7,279 nucleotides of DNA from Pseudomonadales bacterium (GCA_022360535.1 JAKSCP010000546.1:1-7279), one strand, 5' to 3'; shown: positions 1 through 6,401, numbered from the stretch's first letter. Numbers and translations: made by a program. The notes: generated by a model not told the origin, from the letters alone.

Positions 1-591
1 ACAGTTGTAGGGGTTGCATTTATCTCTTCATTAATCGTCGTTACTTTGGTTGATGATTTTCTATTAGCCAATTTCGTCATTCCAGGAGATACAGCAGCTT
101 TAGCTATAGACATTGAGAAAAACCAAACCCAATTTGGATTTGCTGTTGTTGGTTATCTTATTGTACTCATTCTTGATTCCATTATTGCCATAGCTCTTTA
201 TGTGGTACTTAGACAGGCTAGTGAGTATCTTGCGGTAATTACAGGAACCCTTAGGCTCTTTTATGCGATTGCTTTGATGTTGGGGCTGTTTGCGCTAGTT
301 TTCGAATTTATTGATGTCTACAGTTACGCATCAATAAAGCTCGCTGGATACATATTCTTCGCCTTTCATATCCTGATCCTGGGCTATACCGTTTTCAAAT
401 CAGGCTATATGCCAAAGTGGCTTGGCATCTTACTGGTGTTTACTTCTCTCACCTATGTTGTATTTTTTGTAGAGACTAAACTGCCTGAGATGTTTCTGGT
501 GGGGATTATGCTCACTATGGCGATATCAGAACTTTCGCTGAGTATTTGGTTGTTAGTGAACAGAAACCAATTACCTTTAAGATCACTCTGA
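1..591 (+). CDS. DUF4386-like multi-pass membrane protein, 3' part
   Basis: The frame is open from the first base of the window to a TGA at 589-591, so 196 residues are visible and the true start lies upstream. A TTG at 46 could serve as a start, but the reading frame and hydrophobic sequence continue upstream of it, so I treat the gene as cut by the window edge. The protein is almost entirely hydrophobic, with about five or six membrane-spanning stretches joined by short loops. The order of motifs is that of the DUF4386 family as I remember it: a 'VIPGDTAA' segment after the first helix, 'IAIALYVVLR' closing a helix, 'TLRLFYAI', then 'ILILGYTVFKSGYMPKWLGILL' near the C-terminal third (residues about 122-143 of the visible part). 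Family members are usually a little over 200 residues, so roughly 30-40 residues may be missing. The biochemical function of this family is not known to me. It would sit in the inner membrane. The next gene is 172 bases away, so an operon is not obvious. Confidence 0.8.
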   Translation, partial: TVVGVAFISSLIVVTLVDDFLLANFVIPGDTAALAIDIEKNQTQFGFAVVGYLIVLILDSIIAIALYVVLRQASEYLAVITGTLRLFYAIALMLGLFALVFEFIDVYSYASIKLAGYIFFAFHILILGYTVFKSGYMPKWLGILLVFTSLTYVVFFVETKLPEMFLVGIMLTMAISELSLSIWLLVNRNQLPLRSL

Positions 592-641
592 ACTCGTCAC
601 GTTGAATCCCAGTCGCCGACCAGCATCTGCAGCTACAGTGT

Positions 642-679
642 ATCAAAAGCAATTCAGGCTCCTATGACCTCCTTTTGAT
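642..679. repeat. 8-bp perfect inverted repeat between DUF4386 gene and kinase
   Basis: The arms ATCAAAAG (642-649) and CTTTTGAT (672-679) are perfect reverse complements separated by 22 bases. The dyad lies 51 bases after the stop of the membrane protein gene and 85 bases before the kinase start. There is no T-run after it, so it is a poor intrinsic terminator. It could be an operator or a weak transcript hairpin. The rest of the 592-763 gap shows no convincing promoter match or small gene to me. Confidence 0.3.
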
Positions 680-763
680 CCTCACAGGTGTCCATAACCG
701 ACCATTTTATGTTTTACTTTACCCGTCTACTCTGCTCAGCGAAGCTAATCGCATCGACTTAGT

Positions 764-2938
764 ATGCCTGATAACGACCCCCTATATTTTGTTCTTGCTC
801 TGAGCTTTGTTTTTCTCCTCAAGGTAATCTTCACTACCGCACTTTGGCTAAATTATCGAAATTCCAGGAACGGCTACCTTGCCATAGCGTGTGTGGCAGG
901 GGTGCTCGAGTCATTGCGTCATATCCCAGACTTTCTCCTTATTGATATTTATACAGACTCGACTCTATGGAACATACTTTCCCGACTGCTTCAATTCTTG
1001 GCATCACTCGTATTTCTTTACGCACTAAACCAAAAGAGGGTTCGATCTGGAGGCAGCGCTATCTGGATGATAGGAGCCCTCAGTATTAGTTTCCTACTGG
1101 TTCCTGGGATTTTTCTTACTCAGGGTTTTGCCGACACAAGACTCGAGATCTACTTACTGGCTTTGCCGATATTGGCTACTACATTACTAATATTCTGGAA
1201 CGCCTGGCACGTATCGCCGCAGTGGCGCCCAAGTCGAATACTGCTTGTAGTATCCAGTATTTTTCTACTGGCAATTCGCAGCTGGCTCCCCTCTCTCGCT
1301 GTGGATGACCTTTATCTCCTTGGCTATTACATGGAATTGCTAATGTTCCCCATAATGTTGGGCGCATTGGATTTGTCAGAGGTAGAAAAGGCCCATCGGC
1401 GGGTGAAATCGCTGCTGGCAGATCAATCACAATCAAGAAAGGATCTTCAGTTCATATTAGATTATTCACTGGATGTCATATTAGTCACTGACGAGGCGGG
1501 ACTGTTGCAGTCATGGAGCAAGAAGGCAACTGAGAGTTTTGGTTATACCCATGATCAGGTTATTGGCAAGATGCACATTGACGAGCTTTTTATTGGCTTT
1601 CTTCGTCACGGCAACACCGGCGATACTAGTGAGTTTCAGGGGACAATGGAGCGTCTCGATGGATCAACATTCTTAGTGAACGTCCGCACACGAACAGTCA
1701 AACGTAGAAGAAATGCGGTCTACGTTATGTATGTTTTACAAGACTTGTCAGAGCAAGAAAAAAAAAAAAAAAAGCAGGCTGAACTAGACCGCCAACTTGA
1801 TCGCGCAAAGAAACTGGAAAGCTTAGGGACGCTTGCTGGAGGTATCGCTCACGACTTCAATAATATAATGACCGGCATATTCGGCAATATTTCTTTTGCC
1901 AAAAAGGCTCTTGATCCTGATCATCGCGCCATGGAGTTTCTTGAAAAAGCCGAGAGCTCTATTTCCAGAGCCACTGCTTTAAGTGGACAACTATTAACCT
2001 TTTCTAAAGGAGGCATTTCTACAACGGAAGTTATCAATCTACGAAATGCACTGGAAGAATCGATCGATTTCGATCTTTCCGACGGTACAGTTTCGTACAG
2101 CATTGAACAAACGGAAGAGTTAAGTCCCGTTGCAGGGAATAAAAACCAGCTACAGCGAATATTTGCCAATTTAATTACCAATGCTATTCAGGCAATGCCG
2201 CAAGGCGGCAATCTTCATTTCACTCTCTCTAATGCAGTGATTCACGATGACGAGATTCCTCCTCTAGCAGCCGGCAAGTATGTCAAGATCACAGTAAGAG
2301 ATGACGGTATCGGTATCAAGCCCAAAACCCTGGAGAAAATATTTGACCCTTATTTCACTACCAAGGAAGTAGGACATGGCCTGGGCTTGACAACTGTCTA
2401 CTCAATCGTTGAAAACCATGGCGGTCATATTGATGTAGTTTCGGCTATAGGAAAAGGAACCACATTTACGATTTATCTGCCCGCCAGTTCTTCGACAATC
2501 TTGCCAGAAACGAGCCACGAAGAAAAAGCACTTGCTCGCGAAGCTTTCTATGGAAGAACTCTACTAATGGATGATGAAAAGATAATTTGTGAAATCGCTT
2601 CGCGGATGCTTGTCAGCCTTGGATTCGAAGTAGACACAGCCGCAAATGGAGAAGTAGCGATAGAGCTGTACCGGCAATCTATCGCAAATAGAAATCCCTA
2701 CAAACTGGTAATACTGGACTTAACTATTCCAGAAGGCATTGGAGGCAAAGACGTGGCCAAAGCAATTCTGGACATCGACCCTAAGGCCATCATGATAGTT
2801 TCCAGTGGCTATGCCGATGATCAGGTAATGGCAAATTATGCAGAATATGGATTCAGAGCCGCTATGGCCAAGCCCTATACTACTGACGGGCTGGAAAGAA
2901 CTTTAATTACCGTGTTCGGTACTGAAGGGGTCGAGTAA
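764..2938 (+). CDS. hybrid sensor histidine kinase (7TM-PAS-HisKA-HATPase-REC)
   Basis: This 724-residue protein is a complete membrane-bound hybrid kinase. Seven hydrophobic segments fill residues about 6-204 (near 6-29, 37-60, 69-88, 98-119, 127-148, 157-177, 183-203), followed by a charged linker and a PAS domain at about 225-332. A lysine-rich coiled segment (333-350) leads to HisKA with 'GGIAHDFNN', the phospho-accepting histidine being H363. HATPase_c follows: N-box around N469-N473, G1 'DDGIGI' at 513-518, 'FDPYFTTK' at 527-534 and G2 'GHGLGL' at 537-542. The receiver (about 598-722) has acidic residues D603/D604, phospho-acceptor D652, S680/S681 and K703, so all catalytic residues seem intact. 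It should autophosphorylate on H363 and pass phosphate to D652; the final partner is not in this window. ATG 764 is the first start after an in-frame TAA at 746-748, and no good Shine-Dalgarno site precedes it. The 7TM part matches no named sensor domain I can recall. A 16-A run encodes the linker lysines. Confidence 0.95.
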   Translation: MPDNDPLYFVLALSFVFLLKVIFTTALWLNYRNSRNGYLAIACVAGVLESLRHIPDFLLIDIYTDSTLWNILSRLLQFLASLVFLYALNQKRVRSGGSAIWMIGALSISFLLVPGIFLTQGFADTRLEIYLLALPILATTLLIFWNAWHVSPQWRPSRILLVVSSIFLLAIRSWLPSLAVDDLYLLGYYMELLMFPIMLGALDLSEVEKAHRRVKSLLADQSQSRKDLQFILDYSLDVILVTDEAGLLQSWSKKATESFGYTHDQVIGKMHIDELFIGFLRHGNTGDTSEFQGTMERLDGSTFLVNVRTRTVKRRRNAVYVMYVLQDLSEQEKKKKKQAELDRQLDRAKKLESLGTLAGGIAHDFNNIMTGIFGNISFAKKALDPDHRAMEFLEKAESSISRATALSGQLLTFSKGGISTTEVINLRNALEESIDFDLSDGTVSYSIEQTEELSPVAGNKNQLQRIFANLITNAIQAMPQGGNLHFTLSNAVIHDDEIPPLAAGKYVKITVRDDGIGIKPKTLEKIFDPYFTTKEVGHGLGLTTVYSIVENHGGHIDVVSAIGKGTTFTIYLPASSSTILPETSHEEKALAREAFYGRTLLMDDEKIICEIASRMLVSLGFEVDTAANGEVAIELYRQSIANRNPYKLVILDLTIPEGIGGKDVAKAILDIDPKAIMIVSSGYADDQVMANYAEYGFRAAMAKPYTTDGLERTLITVFGTEGVE
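1758..1773 (+). repeat. A16 homopolymer inside the kinase gene
   Basis: Sixteen consecutive A residues encode the end of E332, K333-K336 and part of K337, at the junction between the PAS domain and the HisKA domain. The kinase frame is intact as given. Adding one A leads to a TGA formed by bases 1780-1782 (a product of about 339 residues). Losing one A leads to a TAG at 1785-1787 (about 340 residues). Runs of this length are known sites of replication slippage and of RNA polymerase slippage; whether it happens here is an inference. Confidence 0.9.
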
Positions 2939-2994
2939 ACAAAGAAAGGGACCCAGTCTATGGGGCAGAGTAGATATTCAGCAGTTTTTGGAGA

Positions 2995-3038
2995 TATTTG
3001 CCTGGAATTTATTGCACGTTAATTTCGCGAAGCAAATA
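2995..3038. repeat. inverted repeat between convergent genes, possible weak terminator
   Basis: TATTTGC (2995-3001) and GCAAATA (3032-3038) are perfect 7-bp arms around a 30-base loop that also contains most of the palindrome TTCGCGAA (3024-3031). The element lies in the 101-base gap between the stop of the kinase (2938) and the stop of the regulator on the other strand (3040), where terminators for both genes would be expected. The long loop and the lack of a proper T-run make it a weak candidate. I see no classical intrinsic terminator in this gap. Confidence 0.25.
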
Positions 3039-3039
3039 G

Positions 3040-5058
3040 CTAAGCACCCTCTCTTTCTTCCGATCTCTTTGGGTTACGATTCGGATAATCTATTGACGCA
3101 TGATCCCAAGCATTATTGTTCATTAAAAATTCATTACTCTCATATGAAGATAATGAATCCGGGTGAAGTCCAACCCCTGTGACAGAAGACATTTCCTGCA
3201 CCCCCTCCATCAATCGTCTCTGCCAACTCAGCCCCATATCCAGATCTTCCAGCAAAGCAAGATATCTGGGATCGGACAATACTAAGGCTGGGAAAAACAT
3301 TTCAATTTTGTAAAGTAGCAGTGACAGGCGGCGTAAATCTGAAGCAGATAGAGAACTCCAGTAAGTGACACCTGATTGAACGTCACCCATGATAAAACTT
3401 CGCGCGCCATGACTGAGGTTAAAACTGGGATTAGACTGGTGTGAATCTTCAAACTCGTCTCCCGCCTCAAAAGAACTACCCCATAAACTGCTGATTATGA
3501 CTTGGTTGAGCATGGAGAATGCGCCTTCATTGTCAATCTCCATTTGCCGCTGCAGATAGTATGTCGCTTGCTGACTATTCCCGCTAAATATGTATCCTCG
3601 AATTAAAGCATTCAGAATCGGGATATGCTTTGGACGTTCAACCAGATTCTCTATTTGAGCTTGAACAAGGTTCTCGGGAGGTTCTATCAGTGTGAGAGAA
3701 TAGGTACTGGACTCGGGAGTATAAGGAAAGTCCAAGCGGTCACCAGTAAGGCTATAATATTGTTCAGCCTCGAAATAGAGCCGCGCTTCTGTCAAAAGTG
3801 CAGCATATCTCGACAGGGCGAAATCGTCTGTATTGCCCTGCAAAATCGAGCTTCGCAAAGTTTCTTCAATAATATGTCTGTTATCTCCTTCCAATCTGAG
3901 AGCGATGTCGCGCAAGACAGCTACCGCACTGGTGTTTTCAGGAGCAATACGCAAGGTTTCTCTGAGAGCATCATTGACAAGTTCTCGCAGCTCTGTGTTT
4001 TTCGAATCATGGCTATAAATGCTGAGCGCGCTCACTGTGCGAGCAAGACCCAAATAGGCATTTAAGAAATTCTCGTCCTCTTTAGTGGCATCGATGTAGC
4101 TCTCGATAGCAATTTCAATGTCTTCATGATTCGACTGCCTCGCATGAAAACCCGCCTTCAAAAACATACTATATGCTACTGGGTTTGCAGTCCCCCAAGT
4201 ATTCATCTCATCACGTTGTTCATCATCAAGATAAATACTTAGTGCTGAGGTAACATTGTTTCCAACATCATCATGAACGTCGAAAACGTCATCCGAATTG
4301 ATATCAAATTGTTCAGAAAACACCGTTGATTTATCACCGGCGTTGACCAAATCAATTTGCAGCCGAATCCGATCATCTTCCTGCAGAATATGTCCGCCTA
4401 ATATGTAATCTAGTGAATCCAGATCCTCCTGCTGAACAGGGTATTCTGATACGTAGTCTCTAACTCCGCTAATGACGTTAATACTAGGAATTTTGGATAG
4501 ATGCAGCACCAGACTCGCAGGTAGTTGCTCTGCCCAGAATTCGTGCTCCGGGTCTACATTCACCAGGTCTAGCGGCGCGACATAAATCGTATCCGGGTTT
4601 TCATTGCGAAGCCCTAACGTAATCCCCACAGCCGCCATGATGATTACTGCAAGTGCAACCGACCCTGCAGCAACGGTTTTTCTTGTCCCGAAAAGGCTTA
4701 AACTCTGTTTGGTATCCTGCCTGTTAACCAATTCAACTGCCGAACCAGTCTCCTGGGGCTTCGCAACCAGTGCATAGCCTCTCTTTGTATAGGTTCTTAT
4801 ATACTTTGGATTACTAGCGCTATCACCAAGGGCAGAACGAAGATCCGCTATGACATTGTGAATTGCGTGATCAGAACTCACACTATTCGGCCAAAATCTG
4901 TTCAGTAATTCCTCGCTTGTTACTACTTTGCCATGTGACTTGATCAAGTAGACAAGTACATCCATGGTGCGAGCCGAAAGCTTAACCTCTTTACCTGTTG
5001 TGAGGCTTGTTAGTGTGTTTTCTTCGGGGATTACACGCCAGTCTATTAATGTAACCAT
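3040..5058 (-). CDS. CadC-like transmembrane winged-helix regulator with TPR region
   Basis: From ATG 5058 the product has 672 residues (numbering below). Residues about 3-101 are an OmpR/PhoB-type winged helix (Trans_reg_C): 'KLSARTMDVLVYL', then 'TSEELLNRFWPNSV', the recognition-helix region 'HAIHNVIADLRSALGD' and the wing 'YIRTYTKRGYALVAKP'. After a polar linker, one membrane segment spans about 128-150 with basic residues on its N-terminal side, so the DNA-binding part is cytoplasmic and the rest periplasmic. Residues about 158-276 resemble the TolB-N/FlgO-like domain common in these proteins ('FWAEQLPASLVLHLSKI', 'YILGGHILQEDDRIRLQIDL'). About 290-600 is helical with degenerate TPR-like repeats. 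It probably senses a periplasmic or membrane signal and regulates transcription directly from the membrane; there is no receiver domain. An in-frame GTG at 5070 would add four residues. I prefer ATG 5058 because GGAA lies a few bases upstream and no Shine-Dalgarno site precedes the GTG. No cadBA genes are adjacent, so it should not be called cadC. Confidence 0.9.
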   Translation of the reverse strand: MVTLIDWRVIPEENTLTSLTTGKEVKLSARTMDVLVYLIKSHGKVVTSEELLNRFWPNSVSSDHAIHNVIADLRSALGDSASNPKYIRTYTKRGYALVAKPQETGSAVELVNRQDTKQSLSLFGTRKTVAAGSVALAVIIMAAVGITLGLRNENPDTIYVAPLDLVNVDPEHEFWAEQLPASLVLHLSKIPSINVISGVRDYVSEYPVQQEDLDSLDYILGGHILQEDDRIRLQIDLVNAGDKSTVFSEQFDINSDDVFDVHDDVGNNVTSALSIYLDDEQRDEMNTWGTANPVAYSMFLKAGFHARQSNHEDIEIAIESYIDATKEDENFLNAYLGLARTVSALSIYSHDSKNTELRELVNDALRETLRIAPENTSAVAVLRDIALRLEGDNRHIIEETLRSSILQGNTDDFALSRYAALLTEARLYFEAEQYYSLTGDRLDFPYTPESSTYSLTLIEPPENLVQAQIENLVERPKHIPILNALIRGYIFSGNSQQATYYLQRQMEIDNEGAFSMLNQVIISSLWGSSFEAGDEFEDSHQSNPSFNLSHGARSFIMGDVQSGVTYWSSLSASDLRRLSLLLYKIEMFFPALVLSDPRYLALLEDLDMGLSWQRRLMEGVQEMSSVTGVGLHPDSLSSYESNEFLMNNNAWDHASIDYPNRNPKRSEEREGA

Positions 5059-5165
5059 TGAGGTTTCCACAGAGAAACATTCAAAGTTCTTAGGTTCATC
5101 ATTTACGCGAGTCTGAAACAGTTAGTAGGGGAACAAAACTAGAAATACCCCTTTTCTGTCATCGA

Positions 5166-5187
5166 GCTAAATTAGCAGTGTTCAACA
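5166..5187. promoter_or_regulatory. two adjacent palindromes, candidate operator
   Basis: GCTAAATTAGC (5166-5176) is a dyad with 5-bp arms around one central base, and TGTTCAACA (5179-5187) is a dyad with 4-bp arms around one base. They are two bases apart, with centres 12 bp apart. AACAGTT (5117-5123) and AACTGTT (5204-5210) flank them as an inverted pair. The block is about 110 bases upstream of the CadC-like start, a reasonable place for an operator or autoregulatory site. Short AT-rich palindromes arise by chance, so this is tentative. Confidence 0.3.
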
Positions 5188-5262
5188 GGCAATCCCAATT
5201 CTAAACTGTTACTTATTGTGTCCCTCATCCCTGTAGGACGCATATTTCCGGGCCTGCAGAAG

Positions 5263-5342
5263 ATTTGGAGAAACAATGGAGAACATCAGGAGAATTATTC
5301 GGCACGAATCTGGGGACTTGCTACACACATTTGGAGACAATT
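5263..5342 (+). repeat. imperfect direct repeats of ATTTGGAGA
   Basis: ATTTGGAGAAACAAT (5263-5277) and ATTTGGAGACAAT (5329-5341) are near-identical, differing by a two-base gap, and start 66 bp apart. A weaker copy, ATCTGGGGAC, starts at about 5308, 21 bp (two helical turns) before the second strong copy, and ATTTGGATG occurs at 5452-5460. Spaced direct repeats are the usual binding pattern for OmpR-type winged-helix proteins, so these could be sites for the adjacent regulator. The first copy also contains the Shine-Dalgarno of the small ORF at 5276. Confidence 0.3.
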
Positions 5343-5353
5343 GCGTGAATTAA
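5276..5353 (+). CDS. possible 25-residue small ORF in the intergenic region
   Basis: ATG at 5276 opens a 25-codon frame ending in TAA at 5351-5353. GGAG at 5267-5270 lies five bases before the ATG, better Shine-Dalgarno spacing than either annotated neighbour has. The peptide begins MENIRRIIRHESGD and ends HTFGDNCVN. It is polar and basic near the N-terminus, with no membrane segment or signal peptide, and I recognise no family. It could be a leader peptide or small protein upstream of the oxygenase (185 bases before its start), or a chance ORF. Its length alone is well within chance; only the ribosome binding site argues for it. Confidence 0.25.
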   Translation: MENIRRIIRHESGDLLHTFGDNCVN

Positions 5354-5425
5354 TTTTTGGGCCTTCCAAACTTGACTGCTAAATCCTCAAATAGCGCTTA
5401 GCCAGACTAAGTTAGATAAAGATTT

Positions 5426-5460
5426 CATCCAGGATTTTCGTTGTGATCCGAATTTGGATG
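5426..5460 (+). other. interrupted hairpin upstream of the oxygenase gene
   Basis: CATCCA (5426-5431) pairs with TGGATG (5455-5460), and directly inside it GGAT (5432-5435) pairs with ATCC (5446-5449). This gives a 10-bp stem with a five-base bulge on the 3' side and a 10-base loop. It ends 78 bases before the oxygenase ATG, so it may lie in the leader RNA or be a protein-binding dyad. A smaller hairpin, CTTAG/CTAAG around a five-base loop (5397-5411), lies just upstream. No T-run follows either, so they are not terminators, and they match no riboswitch class I know. Confidence 0.3.
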
Positions 5461-5538
5461 TCGTTTAGCATAAATACCAATTTCACCTCCTTGCCCACAT
5501 TCTGAACTGCAACGATCTAGCCAACATAACGCAGAAAC

Positions 5539-6162
5539 ATGAACGCACAGCTACTCCCAATATTTCCCGAGCCGATTGTCGAATATAAAAACCTGGGCAT
5601 TGATCCGTCGAGGCTTGACGAATTGTATGAATCACAATCCTGGGCATCTACCAACTCGGAAGACAACCCAGACTATTTCCTAAAAATTTCCAAGGACCTG
5701 AAGGTTCTCGATAAAGATAATGAGCTCAAAAAGTCATTTCTAGGTGTTCTGAACGGATATACAAAGACTTTTATGTTGTACGCAAACGAGTTTCGGATGA
5801 CCACGTCTTGGTTTACGAAAGCCGAGAAAGGAAACATCTCGATATTTCATAATCACGGGAATGCAATGTTCTGTGCTGTGTACTACTTTGGATTGCCTGC
5901 GGGGTGCAAATCGAAAATTACCTTCGAAAAGCCCTTTTCGAACACATTTGATCTGAAACCTACCGAGTATAATGCCCTGAATGGCCCCTCTTATGTCTTT
6001 CAGATGGAAAACGACTCTATGCTAGTGTTCCCGTCCTATCTGAAACACAAAGTTAACCGGCACGAGAGCAATTTCACCAGGAAGTCGCTGGCAATGAACT
6101 TTGTTCCTCAGGGAGTGATCGGTTCCGGTACCAATGAACTTCGGCTTGACGACCCCACGTAA
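5539..6162 (+). CDS. putative 2-oxoglutarate/Fe(II)-dependent oxygenase
   Basis: This 207-residue protein resembles the short 2OG-Fe(II) oxygenases of the TIGR02466/PF13759 type. An N-terminal 'LLPIFPEPIVEY' resembles the family opening 'lFptPi'. A metal-binding stretch 'IFHNHGNAMFCAVYYFG' (102-118) contains H104 and H106, followed by a beta-rich part with 'KITFEKPF' (126-133), then 'MLVFPSYLKHKV' (161-172) with the distal histidine H170. R181 in 'TRKSLAMNF' is placed to bind the 2-oxoglutarate carboxylate. The enzyme would couple decarboxylation of 2-oxoglutarate to hydroxylation of an unknown substrate in the cytoplasm; I see no signal peptide. The first ligand motif is His-Asn-His rather than the His-x-Asp of many 2OG enzymes, which I believe is normal in this subfamily. 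ATG 5539 is fixed by an in-frame TAA at 5527-5529; the ribosome binding site is weak. It is divergent from the CadC-like regulator, its likely controller by position only. Confidence 0.75.
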   Translation: MNAQLLPIFPEPIVEYKNLGIDPSRLDELYESQSWASTNSEDNPDYFLKISKDLKVLDKDNELKKSFLGVLNGYTKTFMLYANEFRMTTSWFTKAEKGNISIFHNHGNAMFCAVYYFGLPAGCKSKITFEKPFSNTFDLKPTEYNALNGPSYVFQMENDSMLVFPSYLKHKVNRHESNFTRKSLAMNFVPQGVIGSGTNELRLDDPT

Positions 6163-6222
6163 CAGTATAGTGAAGCTGGTTCTATATAGCGGGATCAATA
6201 AGATAAGCTTTCAGCTCAAATC

Positions 6223-6262
6223 TTGCTATCCAACCCTTCTTGGTCCATTTCCCAAATAGCAA
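6223..6262. repeat. 7-bp inverted repeat downstream of the oxygenase
   Basis: TTGCTAT (6223-6229) and ATAGCAA (6256-6262) are perfect reverse complements with a 26-base spacer, about 60 bases after the oxygenase stop. A short A-rich stretch (ACTAAAAAG) follows. It is too loosely folded to call a terminator, but it is the only dyad near the 3' end of the gene. Confidence 0.2.
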
Positions 6263-6286
6263 TAGCACTAAAAAGAACTAATGGTT

Positions 6287-6296
6287 AATGCGCATT
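6287..6296. promoter_or_regulatory. 10-bp perfect palindrome upstream of the HDOD gene
   Basis: AATGCGCATT is a perfect even-length palindrome lying 117 bases before the HDOD start, in a region with no coding signal. Its size suits a dimeric regulator half-site pair, but no second copy is visible and I cannot assign it to a known regulator. Confidence 0.25.
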
Positions 6297-6336
6297 GTGT
6301 CGTATTCCTAGCCGGGCATCTCAATTCCTGAAAGGG

Positions 6337-6351
6337 CAACCCTGCGGGTTG
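6337..6351. other. tight hairpin CAACCC-TGC-GGGTTG
   Basis: A perfect 6-bp GC-rich stem closes a three-base loop, 62 bases before the HDOD start. There is no T-run on either strand, so it is not a classical intrinsic terminator, although it could end transcription of the oxygenase weakly or fold in the leader of the HDOD mRNA. It could also be a single REP-like unit; I see no second copy in the window. Confidence 0.35.
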
Positions 6352-6401
6352 AACTGCTCTCGAGTTAAATAAGGCCAAGATATCAGATCGAGTTCTCGTT
6401 T

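Larger units (their letters stand above)
5059..5538. other. dyad-rich divergent intergenic region
   Basis: About 470 bases separate the start of the CadC-like gene (reading left) from the start of the putative oxygenase (reading right), so promoters for both should be here. I see several small dyads, a repeated ATTTGGAG(A) motif, a hairpin and one short ORF with a good ribosome binding site, listed separately. I cannot point to a convincing sigma70 -35/-10 pair for either gene. There is no tRNA, IS end or CRISPR-like repeat. Confidence 0.6.

Noticed and set aside
1179..1436. Open frame of 85 codons on the minus strand
   Set aside because: It lies wholly inside the kinase membrane and linker region, has no recognisable domain, and is a shadow of the real frame.
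1921..2181. Open frame of 86 codons on the minus strand
   Set aside because: It is antisense to the HisKA/HATPase coding region, which is clearly real; the translated product has no family features.
2988..3182. Open frame of 64 codons on the plus strand from a TTG
   Set aside because: Most of it overlaps the 3' end of the CadC-like gene in antisense. It uses a TTG start and shows no domain, although it does extend into the convergent gap.
3282..3470. Open frame of 62 codons on the minus strand
   Set aside because: It overlaps the TPR-region coding sequence in another frame of the same strand and has no independent support.
3625..4065. Open frames of 146 and 61 codons on the plus strand (the second at 3833-4018)
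   Set aside because: Both are antisense to the TPR part of the CadC-like gene. Their cysteine- and serine-rich composition resembles reverse-strand translation, and they lack a family match or ribosome binding site that would argue for them.
5068..5070. GTG as start of the CadC-like gene
   Set aside because: It adds only four residues, has no Shine-Dalgarno site, and the conserved winged-helix start follows the ATG at 5058. It remains possible.
3040..5070. Naming the regulator cadC or placing it in an acid-stress lysine decarboxylase system
   Set aside because: Only the domain layout is shared. No lysine decarboxylase or antiporter gene is nearby, and the periplasmic TPR part differs from that of true CadC.
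5125..5155. AGGGG ... CCCCTTTT as an intrinsic terminator in the divergent gap
   Set aside because: The stem is only five base pairs with a loop of about 17 bases, and no gene reads into it from the left on the plus strand.
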